Shown here one piece after another: positions 1-9,721 of a stretch of 64,000 bases of DNA; position 1 is the stretch's first letter, and each line of letters opens with the position of its first letter. This stretch comes from Corallococcus silvisoli (GTDB lineage: Bacteria > Myxococcota > Myxococcia > Myxococcales > Myxococcaceae): contig NZ_JAAAPJ010000001.1 in the NCBI RefSeq assembly GCF_009909145.1, forward strand, positions 310,001 through 374,000. Direction: 5' to 3'. The notes beneath the pieces are model-generated. The model was not told the DNA's origin and made no database searches. It worked only from the letters and a program-made list of their open reading frames with translations. Both the position numbers and the translations under genes were made by a program.

Positions 1-1367
<1,367 letters not shown>

Positions 1368-1509
1368 GGCGCGCTGCCTTACCCCTTTCGACCGCGAAGC
1401 GGAACAGGAACGCACGCCTCGACGTGAGGTATTCCACCCGCAGTCGACGTCGGCCCCTGTAGGCCAGGCAAGGTGGCGTGGGCCGAAAGGTAGGCGCCGT
1501 CTGGAAAGA

Positions 1510-1529
1510 GGGGAGCGGTTAGGCTCCCC
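1510..1529 (+). promoter_or_regulatory. Hairpin just before the ceramidase-family start codon
   Basis: The arms ggggagc (1510-1516) and gctcccc (1523-1529) are perfect complements around a 6-nt loop, and the downstream arm ends 5 nt before the ATG at 1535. The only purine-rich Shine-Dalgarno-like sequence (ggaaagagggg) overlaps the upstream arm. Such a hairpin could hide the site or bring it nearer to the start. In DNA this GC-rich a short hairpin may also arise by chance. Confidence 0.3.
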
Positions 1530-1534
1530 GCGGC

Positions 1535-2851
1535 ATGTCCATCTTCCGGCGCTCCCTCCTCCGCACCCTGCTGCCCTCCGCCTTGCTAACGGCGGGGGCT
1601 GCGTACGCGCTCGCCTCCTGGAACTGGTGCGGGCGCTGGGAGGAGCGGACGCCCCAGGTCCTGTCCCAGGTGCGGGGCGAAGGCTCCTTGCGTGCGGGCG
1701 CGGCGAAGGTGGCCCTGTCCCCGCCCTTCCCGGTGGTGTTGGCCGGCTATCCGCCACCCAGGCCCGAGGCGAGCCAGGCCGAGCTTCCCCTCCACGCCAG
1801 GGCCGTGGTGCTGGAGGCGGGCGGTGCCCGCGTGGGCGTGGTGTCGCTGGAGCTGCTCTTCGTCACCCCGGAAATCGTGGATCAGGTGCGGGAGCGCGCC
1901 GCGCGGGCGGGGGTGAGGGAGGTGCTGGTGGTGGCCACGCACACGCACTCCGCCTTCGGGGGTTATGACTCACGGTGGGTGGCCCAGCTCTCCGGGACGG
2001 GGCGCTACCGGCCCGCGTCGGTGAACGCCGCGGTGGCGGGCGCGAGCGAGGCGCTGGAGAAGGCCGTGGCCTCGCTGGCGGACGTGACGCTGGAGGTGGG
2101 CGGGGCGGCGGACGCGGGCCTCGTCTATTCGCGCACGGGCGGAGAGGTCCCCGACGGCCAGCTCACGCGCGTGGTGCTGCGCGGGGCGGACGGGCCGGTG
2201 GCGGAGGTGCTGGTGTTCGCCGCGCACGCCACGCTCCTGGGCCGCCGGCAGGCGCTGGTGGATCCGGACTACCCGGGCCGCTTGAGCGCGCTGCGCGAGG
2301 AGGCGGGCCAGGGCGTGACGCTGTTCGTGCAGGGCAGCGAGGGCAACGCCTCCGTGGCCTTCTCCGAAGGGGAGGGCGCGGGGCGGGCCATGGGGGTCGC
2401 GCGCAAGCTGTCGGCGCTGGTGGACGGCGCCACCCCGGGGCCCGTGGCGGGGCCGGTGCGGCTGGCGTTCGCGAGGGTCCAGGTGGCCTTGCCCCGTCCG
2501 GACGCCTCGCGGCTGGTGCCTGCCTTCACCCGGGCGGCGGGGGACAACTTCCTGTGCGGCTCCTCGCCGCGCGAGGCGGAGGTGGACGCGCTGGCGCTGG
2601 GGCCGCTGGCGCTGCTGACCGTTCCCGGGGAGCCCACCACGGGCGCGGGACGGGCGCTGGCGTCCCTCTCGGGCGCGACCCATGTGCTGGGGCTCGCCAA
2701 TGGCTACGTGGGCTACGTGGACACGCCGGACCAGGTGAGCGGAGGAAAGGGGGAGTCCCGGCGCCAGTACTTCGGCCCCTCCCTGCTGGAGCGCCTGGGC
2801 ACCGCCGCGCGCGTGGCGTCCGGCGCGGTGGGGTTCGCTCCCGGGACCTGA
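1535..2851 (+). CDS. Neutral/alkaline non-lysosomal ceramidase-family protein
   Basis: Family members hydrolyse the amide bond of ceramides or similar amides in the periplasm or outside the cell. The N-terminus (residues 1-30, Arg-rich then hydrophobic) looks like a signal peptide or membrane anchor. The sequence then follows the family N-terminal domain: [15 protein letters not shown], a zinc-ligand motif THTHSAFGG near residue 132, and a second conserved His in FAAHATLLG. The region that carries the GDVSPN-type nucleophile in characterised ceramidases here reads QGSEGNAS. At 438 residues it lacks the C-terminal Ig-like domain of full ceramidases. Substrate is therefore open; 'ceramidase-like hydrolase' is as far as the sequence goes. 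It is monocistronic between purF (divergent) and the YpfJ-type gene. Confidence 0.8.
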   Translation: MSIFRRSLLRTLLPSALLTAGAAYALASWNWCGRWEERTPQVLSQVRGEGSLRAGAAKVALSPPFPVVLAGYPPPRPEASQAELPLHARAVVLEAGGARVGVVSLELLFVTPEIVDQVRERAARAGVREVLVVATHTHSAFGGYDSRWVAQLSGTGRYRPASVNAAVAGASEALEKAVASLADVTLEVGGAADAGLVYSRTGGEVPDGQLTRVVLRGADGPVAEVLVFAAHATLLGRRQALVDPDYPGRLSALREEAGQGVTLFVQGSEGNASVAFSEGEGAGRAMGVARKLSALVDGATPGPVAGPVRLAFARVQVALPRPDASRLVPAFTRAAGDNFLCGSSPREAEVDALALGPLALLTVPGEPTTGAGRALASLSGATHVLGLANGYVGYVDTPDQVSGGKGESRRQYFGPSLLERLGTAARVASGAVGFAPGT

Positions 2852-3002
2852 GCCGGGCCTGCCCGCCGACGGCCCGTCCACCCGCCTGCCCCTGCGCCTT
2901 CCTGGCGGCCAGTCGTCCCGGGGCCGTGCCGTCGCCGACGGAGGGCCCGCTGCCTACCTTGGTCCTCGGGTCGTCGCGGCGCTTGAGCGGAGGGGGCACG
3001 GG

Positions 3003-3860
3003 ATGAGGTGGCAAGGCGGGCGTCGCAGCTCGAACATCGAGGACCGGCGCGGAGGCGGCTTCGGGCGCCCGCTCGCGGTGGGCGGTGGCGCCGCGTCGCT
3101 GGTGGTGGCGCTGCTGGTGATGCTGCTGGGCGGCGACCCCTCCGACGTGCAGGTGGGTTCGCGCGCTCCGTATTCGCAGCCGGGGACGGGCGGGTCGGGG
3201 CAGGCGGTGGATCCCCAGCAGGAGCAGATGAAGGACTTCGTCTCCGTCGTCCTCGCGGACACGGAGGACACCTGGCCCGGCCTGCTGGAGCCCCTGGGCG
3301 TGCGCTACGTGCAGCCGCGACTGGTGCTCTTCACGGACGCGGTGCGGTCCGCGTGCGGCTTCCAGCAGAGCGCGGTGGGCCCCTTCTATTGTCCGGGCGA
3401 CCAGAAGGTGTACCTGGACCTGGGCTTCTTCGACGAGCTGGAGCGCCGCTTCGGCGCACCCGGTGACTTCGGCCGCGCGTACGTCGTCGCTCACGAGGTG
3501 GGGCACCACGTGCAGAACCTGCTGGGCATCTCCCGGAAGGTGCGGTCGCTGCGCGGCCGGGTGAGCGAGGCGCAGGCCAACCAGCTCTCCGTGCTGACGG
3601 AGCTCCAGGCGGACTGCTTCGCCGGCATCTGGGCCCACCACGCGCAGCAGGAGCGCGGCCTCCTGGAGAAGGGCGACGTGGAGGATGGCCTGGGCGCGGC
3701 CAGCGCCGTGGGGGATGACACGCTCCAGAAGCGCGCCCGGGGCTACGTCGTCCCCGAGTCCTTCACCCATGGCTCCTCCGCGCAGCGCATGGCCTGGTTC
3801 AAGCGGGGCCTGGACCAGGGAACGCTGGAGGCGTGCGACACCTTCAACGCCCGGCGCTGA
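3003..3860 (+). CDS. Neutral zinc metallopeptidase, YpfJ family
   Basis: This 285-residue protein has the family's typical opening (MRWQGGRRSSNIEDRRG), a single transmembrane segment at about residues 22-42, and then the peptidase domain. The zinc site HEVGH is at residues 164-168, and Glu200 in ELQADCFAGIWAHH is the likely third ligand. The C-terminus has the conserved GSSAQRMAWFKRG segment. The start ATG follows gGAGGGGGcacggg. The domain probably faces the periplasm, but the physiological substrate of the family is not known. The gene is followed by a convergent repeat-protein gene 10 nt away. Confidence 0.9.
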   Translation: MRWQGGRRSSNIEDRRGGGFGRPLAVGGGAASLVVALLVMLLGGDPSDVQVGSRAPYSQPGTGGSGQAVDPQQEQMKDFVSVVLADTEDTWPGLLEPLGVRYVQPRLVLFTDAVRSACGFQQSAVGPFYCPGDQKVYLDLGFFDELERRFGAPGDFGRAYVVAHEVGHHVQNLLGISRKVRSLRGRVSEAQANQLSVLTELQADCFAGIWAHHAQQERGLLEKGDVEDGLGAASAVGDDTLQKRARGYVVPESFTHGSSAQRMAWFKRGLDQGTLEACDTFNARR

Positions 3861-3870
3861 GGCCCCGCGC

Positions 3871-4311
3871 TCAACGAGCCCGAGGAGGCCGTGAAGTGCC
3901 CGTGCCGTTCAAGGGCTGCTGGAGCTGGTACGTCCCATTCAGCGGCTGCCGGAGCTGGTACGTCCCGTTCAGCGGCTGCTGGAGTTCATACGTCCCGTTC
4001 AGCGGCTGCTGGAGCTGATAGGTGCCTTCGAGCGGCTGCTGGAGCTGGTACGTCCCAATCAGCGGCTGCTGGAGCTGATAGGTGCCTTCGAGCGGCTGCC
4101 GGAGCTGGTAGTCGACGGCGGAGGGCTGATACCAGTAATTGTCCCAGAAGGTGCCCTCGTCGGAGCTGTTTGTCAGTGATTGCGGGTCATCCAGGCTCTG
4201 TGAGTCATTGCCCCCGGGGGCAGCCTCCGCTTCGTCCTGCTGCGCCATGGCCGCCGTGGCCTGTCCGACGGCGAGCGTCACCACCAGGGTCATCAAGGTA
4301 CGGGTGCGCAT
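3871..4311 (-). CDS. Small secreted protein of 10-residue GTYQLQQPLN repeats
   Basis: The start at 4311 has a good ribosome-binding site (AGAGGA, 5 nt before the ATG). The 146-residue product has a clear signal peptide with likely cleavage after AMA (residue 23). An acidic, Ser/Asn-rich spacer (about residues 24-54) follows, then seven consecutive 10-residue units (consensus GTYQLQQPLN), ending GTGTSRPPRAR. Each unit has one Tyr, two to three Gln, a Pro-Leu step and an Asn/Glu/Ile turn position. I do not recognise a family. The regular short Gln/Tyr repeat suggests a solenoid, fibre or amyloid-like surface protein, but that is inference. It is divergent from the beta-helix lipoprotein and convergent with the metallopeptidase. 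Confidence 0.75.
   Translation of the reverse strand: MRTRTLMTLVVTLAVGQATAAMAQQDEAEAAPGGNDSQSLDDPQSLTNSSDEGTFWDNYWYQPSAVDYQLRQPLEGTYQLQQPLIGTYQLQQPLEGTYQLQQPLNGTYELQQPLNGTYQLRQPLNGTYQLQQPLNGTGTSRPPRAR
3907..4116 (-). repeat. Seven tandem 30-bp units encoding 10-residue repeats
   Basis: The seven units of exactly 30 bp start at 4116 and end at 3907. Unit 1 reads VDYQLRQPLE and the last GTYQLQQPLN. The units differ by a few substitutions (Q/R, Q/E, N/E/I at the last position) but none is shifted or of different length. The DNA repeat is in frame with the gene, so copy-number change would only lengthen or shorten the protein. Confidence 0.9.
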
Positions 4312-4659
4312 GGAATCCTCTTTTTTCCGTCGCGGGAGAGGGAGCCGCGCCGCGACCTGCCCCATGAAGATGACCGCCCGGGTGGGCGGAGGGGAGCACC
4401 GGTGGAGGCCGGCTCGGGCCCGTCCGACCGGCCGCCTTGGAACCCTGCGTCAGTCGCGTTCCGAACACATTGCGGACGAAAGGCTTACCGCGTGCGCGTG
4501 CTTTTTCCGCGTGGCCAAAGGGGCGCTGCGTCAAATCACAAACGTGTAACTTGTGCTTGTCGTCAGTGTGTCTTTGCTCCGAGCATGCCGGCTTCCTGCT
4601 GCTTCGCGGGCCCGGGTGCTTCCTGGGGACCGGGCGGGGCGGCCTCTCGGAGGAAAGAC
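4312..4659. other. 348-bp divergent intergenic region
   Basis: This region separates the minus-strand repeat protein from the plus-strand beta-helix lipoprotein and must carry both promoters. It contains a relatively AT-rich patch (about 4470-4580) with TTGACG on the minus strand (the plus-strand reading is cgtcaa near 4530), but I could not find a convincing -10 box at proper spacing. No reading frame in it looks coding. Confidence 0.5.
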
Positions 4660-6204
4660 ATGCCCCGTTCGCAGTGGATCCGCGCCTCGTGCGCGACCGT
4701 TCTGGCCCTGGTGGGGGCCCTGTCGATGACCGCCTGCTCGGATGATCCGGATCCCACGCCGGACTCGGGCGTGAAGGTGGATGCGGGCACCGACGCCGGC
4801 ACCGATGCGGGCACCGACGCCGGCACCGACGCGGGGTCGGTGGACACGGGCATCCCCTGGGATGGCGGCAGCGCGGGGACCTTCTCCTGCGAGGGCAAGG
4901 CCCAGGCGACGCTGAGCTTCGCGCCGGGGCAGGAGGAGACGCTCCAGGACCAGGTGAACACGCTGGCCGAGTGCACGACCATCCAGCTGGCGCCGGGCAC
5001 GTACACCTTCGACAACGCCATCACGGTCCGCCAGAACGGCATCACGCTGGTGGGCGCGGGCAAGGGCGTGAAGGGCGAGGGCACGGGCACGGCGAACAGC
5101 ACGGTGCTGGTGTTCACCAACGCCGCGGCGAACTCCAACGGCCTGGACGTGGTGGGCAACCGCTTCGAGGTGCGTGACCTGGCGGTGTGGAACGCGAAGA
5201 AGGACGCCATCCGCGTGGAGTCCTCCACGGACGTGGTGATGCGCCGGGTGCGCACCGAGTGGGCGGAGGCCGACAAGGAGAGCAACGGCAAGTACGGCCT
5301 GTACCCGGTGAAGTCCAAGTACGTCCTCATCGAGGACTGCGAGGCCTACAACGCCGCGGACGCGGGCATCTACGTGGGCCAGACGGAGTACGCGGTCGTG
5401 CGCAACAACGTGGCCCGGCAGAACGTGGCGGGCATCGAGATCGAGAACACGAAGTACGCCTACGTGCTGGGCAACACCGCGAAGGACAACACCACGGGCC
5501 TGGTGGTGTTCGACCTGCCGGGCAACCCCATCAAGGGCACCGACATCCGCGTGAAGAACAACACCATCACCGGCAACAACCGGAACAACTTCGCGTCGGT
5601 GGCGGCCAGCAGCAGCACGGTGTCGCAGGTGCCGGCGGGCACGGGCACGTTCATCCTGGCGTCGCGCCGGGTGGAGCTGACGGGGAACACCTGGGGTGAC
5701 AACAACTCCGTGGACGTGGCGGTGCTGAGCGGGCTCGCCATTGAGTCGGACCCCGCGCAGTGGGTCGCCGGTGGCATGAACTTCGACAGCGCGGACATCA
5801 GCATCCACGGCAACACCTTCACCGGTGGCAGCGGCGACTCCGTGGACAACGGCAAGCTCAACCAGCAGCTCCGTCCGCTGGGCGCGCTCCTGGCGACGCT
5901 CTACGCGTACGGCGAGACGCAGGGCACGCGCGGCGTGGAGCACCTGCTGTGGGACGGCCTGGATCCGTTCGGCCACGACCGCTCGCGGGTGAACCCCATC
6001 AACATCTGCTTCAGCGGCAACACGCTGCCCCAGGGCACCGCCACGGCCATCGTGGACCTGGACCTGCTGACCGCCGGGACGCTCGCGACGGAGGGGAACC
6101 TGCCCGGCGCGTGGGCGAAGACGCGGCACTACGCCGCCACGGGGACCGCGTTCGACTGCGCGGGCTTCAACCCCGCGCTGACGATTGGCGACTTCATCAA
6201 GTAA
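4660..6204 (+). CDS. Right-handed parallel beta-helix lipoprotein (partner of the diheme cytochrome gene)
   Basis: The 514-residue protein starts at the ATG after cGGAGGAAAGac. It has a lipoprotein signal with the lipid-modified Cys at residue 26 (LSMTAC), then an Asp-Ala-Gly/Thr linker (VDAGTDAGTDAG, about residues 41-62). The parallel beta-helix part (about 75-400) has short turns ending in N or G: NGITLVGAG, NRFEVRDLAV, YVLIEDCEAYNAADAGIYVG, YAVVRNNVARQNVAGIEIENT and YVLGNTAKDNTTGLVVF. From memory this matches TIGR03805, whose genes occur as pairs with an HNE_0200/SO2930-type cytochrome; the next gene, 24 nt downstream, is exactly that. Function of the pair is unknown. An in-frame extension upstream of 4660 is possible but has no comparable ribosome-binding site. 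Confidence 0.85.
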   Translation: MPRSQWIRASCATVLALVGALSMTACSDDPDPTPDSGVKVDAGTDAGTDAGTDAGTDAGSVDTGIPWDGGSAGTFSCEGKAQATLSFAPGQEETLQDQVNTLAECTTIQLAPGTYTFDNAITVRQNGITLVGAGKGVKGEGTGTANSTVLVFTNAAANSNGLDVVGNRFEVRDLAVWNAKKDAIRVESSTDVVMRRVRTEWAEADKESNGKYGLYPVKSKYVLIEDCEAYNAADAGIYVGQTEYAVVRNNVARQNVAGIEIENTKYAYVLGNTAKDNTTGLVVFDLPGNPIKGTDIRVKNNTITGNNRNNFASVAASSSTVSQVPAGTGTFILASRRVELTGNTWGDNNSVDVAVLSGLAIESDPAQWVAGGMNFDSADISIHGNTFTGGSGDSVDNGKLNQQLRPLGALLATLYAYGETQGTRGVEHLLWDGLDPFGHDRSRVNPINICFSGNTLPQGTATAIVDLDLLTAGTLATEGNLPGAWAKTRHYAATGTAFDCAGFNPALTIGDFIK

Positions 6205-6228
6205 CCGCGGTCAGGGAGCGTGACACCC

Positions 6229-7470
6229 ATGTGGACGCCGTTCGTGAGCCCTCGTTTCTCCGTGGTGCTGCTGGCGCTGACGCTGGCGGCCTGCGGCTCC
6301 TCCGACCCGGAGGTCCCCGGGCCGTCACCCGACTCGGGCATCCTCGTGCCGGATGCCGGTCTGGAGGATTCGGGGGTTCCCGACGCGGGCGTGCCGGATG
6401 CCGGTCCCGTGGACGCGGGCGTGCCGGATTCCGGGACACCCGACGCGGGTGACCCGGATGCCGGACGTGTGGCCATGCCCTCCTCGCTGTCGGGTCTCGC
6501 ACTGTTCACCGGAAGTCCGGCGGACGGGGGCTGGGCTCCGGTGGAGGGCAACATCCCCTACACCCTATCCACGGCGCTGTTCTCCGACTACGCGGTCAAG
6601 TCACGCACCCTCTACATCCCCCCCGGCAAGGTGGCGCACTACCAGTCCAAGGACGCGCTGGACCTGCCGGTGGGGACGCTCATCACGAAGACGTTCGCCT
6701 TCCCCGCGGACCTGCGGGCTCCGGACCAGGACGTGCGCCTCATCGAGACGCGCGTCCTGGTGCGCCAGCCCACGGGGTGGGAGGCGTGGCCCTACGTCTG
6801 GAACACGGAGCAGACGGAGGCCACGCAGGCCACCGGGGGCCGCTCGCGCGACGTGACGTTCATCGACCTGGAGGGGCAGACGCGGTCGTTCAAGTACTCG
6901 GTGCCCTCCAAGAACCAGTGCCAGCAGTGCCACCACCTCCAGGACGACACGGGGGCGCAGGTGATGCACCCCATCGGGGTGAAGGCGCGCTACCTGCACC
7001 ACGAGAACACCTACGGCGGAGTGGCGCGCGACCAGCTGGAGTACCTGGCGTCGCTGGGCAAGCTGGACGGGCTGCCCTCGCTCGCGGAGCTGCCCAGGGC
7101 GCCGGACGCGTTCGACCCGCAGGCGGCGGACCTGTCCACGCGGGCGCGCACGTACCTGGACATCAACTGCGCGCATTGCCACAACCCGAAGGGGACGGCG
7201 GGCATCACCAGCCGGCTGTTCCTCAACTTCGACAACCCGGACCTGTTCACGCTGGGCGAGTGCAAGCGCCCGGGGTCGGCGGGCAGCGGCGTGGGCGGCG
7301 AGTTCGACATCGTCCCCGGCAACCACGCCGAGTCCATCCTCTGGTACCGGCTGGACACGGAGGAGTCCGGCAAGATGATGCCGCAGATTGGCCGCACCGT
7401 TCACCACGCGGAAGGCTCGCGGCTCATCGCGGACTGGATTGATTCGCTGCCGGCGAAGAGCTGCAAGTAG
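6229..7470 (+). CDS. SO2930/HNE_0200-type diheme c-type cytochrome lipoprotein
   Basis: The 413-residue exported protein has a lipobox ending LAAC (Cys22) and a long linker of VPDAG/VPDSG units (about residues 33-78). Two c-type heme motifs follow: CQQCH at residues 231-235 and CAHCH at 314-318. The surrounding sequence (FSDYAVKSRTLYIPPG, WEAWPYVWNTEQTEA, MHPIGVKARYLHHE) fits the family that pairs with beta-helix proteins. The ATG at 6229 is preferred over the in-frame GTG at 6220 because AGGGAG at 6213-6218 is too close to the latter. Likely role: periplasmic or surface electron transfer together with the beta-helix partner; no substrate can be assigned. Confidence 0.88.
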   Translation: MWTPFVSPRFSVVLLALTLAACGSSDPEVPGPSPDSGILVPDAGLEDSGVPDAGVPDAGPVDAGVPDSGTPDAGDPDAGRVAMPSSLSGLALFTGSPADGGWAPVEGNIPYTLSTALFSDYAVKSRTLYIPPGKVAHYQSKDALDLPVGTLITKTFAFPADLRAPDQDVRLIETRVLVRQPTGWEAWPYVWNTEQTEATQATGGRSRDVTFIDLEGQTRSFKYSVPSKNQCQQCHHLQDDTGAQVMHPIGVKARYLHHENTYGGVARDQLEYLASLGKLDGLPSLAELPRAPDAFDPQAADLSTRARTYLDINCAHCHNPKGTAGITSRLFLNFDNPDLFTLGECKRPGSAGSGVGGEFDIVPGNHAESILWYRLDTEESGKMMPQIGRTVHHAEGSRLIADWIDSLPAKSCK

Positions 7471-7473
7471 GGC

Positions 7474-8751
7474 TCAGGCGGCGGGCGACGGGGGCTCCTC
7501 CAGCCCCACGTTGCTGGACGCGCGGTTGTAGACGTCCAGGTCCAAGAGGCCCTCCTCGCGCGCGACCAGCACCGGCACCAGCATCTGGCCGGTGACGTTG
7601 GTGAGGGTGCGCATCATGTCCAGCACCCGGTCGATGGCGAGCAGGTAGCCCAGCCCCTCCAGCGGAAGCCCCGCGGCGCTGAGGACGACGGTGGTCATCA
7701 CCACCGCCGTGCCGGGCACGCCCGCGGTGCCGAAGCTGCCCAGCACGGACGCCAGCAGGATGATGAAGAGCTGGGGCGCGGACAGCGACAGGCCGAAGTA
7801 CTGCGCGATGAAGAGCGACGTCATCGCGGGGTAGATGGCGCCGCAGCCGTCCATCTTGATGGTGGCGCCCAGCGGCACGGCGAACGCCGCGTAGTCCGCG
7901 TTGACGCCCAGGTTGTGGGTGACGCTGCGCAGGGCCACCGGCATGGACGCGAAGCTGGAGGAGCTGACGAACGCCACCTGCATGCCGGGCGCGGCGCCCC
8001 GGAAGAAGCGCAGCGGGTTGAGCCCGTGCGCGAGCAGCAGGCCCCCATACACGAACACGACGTGCACCGCGCACGCGAGGTACAGCGTGAGGACGAAGGT
8101 GCCCAGGGGCAGCAGGCGTTCGAAGCCGTAGGTTCCCACCAGCGCGGCGATGAGGCCGAAGGTGCCCAGCGGCGTCAGCTCCAGCACGAAGCGGGTGACT
8201 TGGATCATGGCCGCGCTGGCCTCGCCCACCAGCTCCCGCAGGCGGGCGGTGCGCTCGCCCAGCTTCACCAGCGCGAAGCCCAGCAGGCCCGCGAAGAAGA
8301 TGACCTGGAGCATCCGGCCCTCGGCCAGCGCGGCGAAGGGGTTGGTGGGCACCACGTCCAGCAGCACCTGCACCGGGCCGGGCACCTGCCGGGGCTTGTA
8401 GTCGGAGGCCACCTGGAGCTGCCCCACGCCCACGCCGGGTCTTGTGAGGGCGGCGGTGCCCAGGCCCACGCTCACGGCGAGCGCGGCGGTGACGGCGAAC
8501 CAGAGGAAGGTGCGGCCGCCCAGCGCCGCCACGCTCTTCTGGCCGCGCAGCGCGGACACCGCGTGGATGACGGCGAAGAACACGAGCGGCGTGGCGATCA
8601 TCCGGATGAGCTGGACGTAGAGCGTGCCCAGGGGCTGGAACCATGTGCCCGCACGGTCGCCCAGCGCCCACCCGGCGAGCGCGCCCAGCACGAAGGCGCC
8701 CAGCACGCGCTGCCAGAAGGGGATGCGGAACCAGCGGGCCCAGGGCTTCAT
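7474..8751 (-). CDS. Dicarboxylate/amino acid:cation symporter (DAACS family)
   Basis: This is a 425-residue multi-pass inner-membrane transporter with family hallmarks: PLGTLYVQLIRMIATPLVF near the N-terminus, a serine-rich re-entrant loop VSSSSFASMP, GVPGTAVVM, and DRVLDMMRTLTNVTG near the C-terminus. It should import C4-dicarboxylates or acidic/neutral amino acids coupled to Na+ or H+. In the substrate-binding motif, which in GltPh-type carriers reads NMDGTA, this protein has KMDGCGA, so substrate choice may differ. The stop codon lies 3 nt from the stop of the convergent cytochrome gene. Confidence 0.92.
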   Translation of the reverse strand: MKPWARWFRIPFWQRVLGAFVLGALAGWALGDRAGTWFQPLGTLYVQLIRMIATPLVFFAVIHAVSALRGQKSVAALGGRTFLWFAVTAALAVSVGLGTAALTRPGVGVGQLQVASDYKPRQVPGPVQVLLDVVPTNPFAALAEGRMLQVIFFAGLLGFALVKLGERTARLRELVGEASAAMIQVTRFVLELTPLGTFGLIAALVGTYGFERLLPLGTFVLTLYLACAVHVVFVYGGLLLAHGLNPLRFFRGAAPGMQVAFVSSSSFASMPVALRSVTHNLGVNADYAAFAVPLGATIKMDGCGAIYPAMTSLFIAQYFGLSLSAPQLFIILLASVLGSFGTAGVPGTAVVMTTVVLSAAGLPLEGLGYLLAIDRVLDMMRTLTNVTGQMLVPVLVAREEGLLDLDVYNRASSNVGLEEPPSPAA

Positions 8752-9076
8752 CGCGCGACACCTCTCACGGCGGTGGACCGGCAGACCCTAACCGCCCCGC
8801 GGCCCGCGCGCCGCACCGCGCCGGGGGCTCCCGGGCCATCGCGGTGGGTCTCCCGGTCTCCAGGGCTTCGCGCTGGATGACGCCCCGGGCGCTGTGGCGG
8901 GGAGTGTCACGACCGGCCCACGGCCGTGGCGGATTGAGTTACAGCGCCTTTGTCATTGGTGGAAAATTGCAATGAATTGCATGCCGAGTGGACAGGGCGG
9001 AGGTGGGGCGTGGCTTTTGCAGAATTCCAGGCCAAGTCGGGAATCATCCTGGCTGTGATTGCCTCCGAGACCATCC
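8752..9076. other. 325-bp intergenic region with an AT-rich palindromic patch
   Basis: This separates the DAACS symporter gene (minus) from a secreted orphan protein (plus). Most is GC-rich, but about 8933-8985 drops sharply in GC and contains overlapping palindromes (see 8968-8981). I see no coding frame. It is the likely promoter region of the 9077 gene. Confidence 0.5.
8968..8981. promoter_or_regulatory. Palindrome TGCAATGAATTGCA, possible operator
   Basis: The half-sites TGCAAT and ATTGCA are perfect inverted repeats separated by 2 nt. The same patch also holds the 8-bp palindrome ATTGCAAT. It is about 95 nt upstream of the ATG at 9077, in a local AT-rich stretch within DNA that is otherwise about 70% GC. 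This geometry fits a dimeric regulator site, but only one copy is seen. Confidence 0.35.
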
Positions 9077-9721
9077 ATGAACCGCCACTTCCGCCTGTCC
9101 TCGACGCTCTCCGCCTCCCTGCTCCTCGCATCGGTTGGCGCGTGGGCTGGCGAGCCCCGCGCGGCCCCCACCCCGTCACGCGCGGAGCGTCCTACCTCGG
9201 CTGCCGCTGCCTGCGTGGATCTCCGGGGGGACCTCGTCCAGGCCGCCGGGGCCGCGGGGGTTCCCATCCATGCGGAGCAGTTCGGCATGACGACGACGGA
9301 GGACTTCTCCTTCGCTGGTTTCAGCATCGCGGGCAATGAGCAGACCCCCGCCACGCAGTTCGGCACGGGGGTCGAGTCCGCCTTCGTCTATCTGAACGCG
9401 CCGGGCTCCGGCATCCCGGCCGGCTTCTACCGCCTGGTCGCCCGCGCCGATCCGCGGGACATCCGGATTGGCAATTACTCCGGCTTCGTGGACTTCCAGG
9501 CGCTGGATGGCAGCACGTCCGCGAGCGTCGTCGCGACCTTCAACACTCCTTCGCTCTCCGCCCCCAATCAGCCGAACGTCCCCTTGGTTGGCTATTCGAG
9601 TGGGATTTCGGTCGGGAGCGGCTTCCTGACCATCAACGCCAAGTCGTACAGCTCCGTCTGGCTCAGCCTCCTCTACTCCAACGGCACGGTGCTCCAACTC
9701 GTCGTGGCCATCAATGGCTGA
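9077..9721 (+). CDS. Secreted orphan protein
   Basis: A 214-residue protein with a standard signal peptide (MNRHFRLSSTLSASLLLASVGAWA, cleavage likely after AWA). The mature part is low in charge and rich in Ser, Thr, Gly, Ala and Asn, with alternating hydrophobic stretches (FAGFSIAGNEQ, AFVYLNAPGSGIPAGFYRLVARA, VWLSLLYSNGTVLQLVVAI) that suggest an all-beta fold. There is one Cys near residue 46. I recognise no family. It is the first gene of the 9.1-12.6 kb block and lies 146 nt before the small peptide gene, so co-expression is possible but unproven. Confidence 0.65.
   Translation: MNRHFRLSSTLSASLLLASVGAWAGEPRAAPTPSRAERPTSAAAACVDLRGDLVQAAGAAGVPIHAEQFGMTTTEDFSFAGFSIAGNEQTPATQFGTGVESAFVYLNAPGSGIPAGFYRLVARADPRDIRIGNYSGFVDFQALDGSTSASVVATFNTPSLSAPNQPNVPLVGYSSGISVGSGFLTINAKSYSSVWLSLLYSNGTVLQLVVAING

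Noticed and set aside
3901..4120. Regularly spaced repeats that might be a CRISPR array
   Set aside because: The units are contiguous 30-bp repeats without spacers, in frame with a signal-peptide-bearing gene, and no cas genes are nearby.
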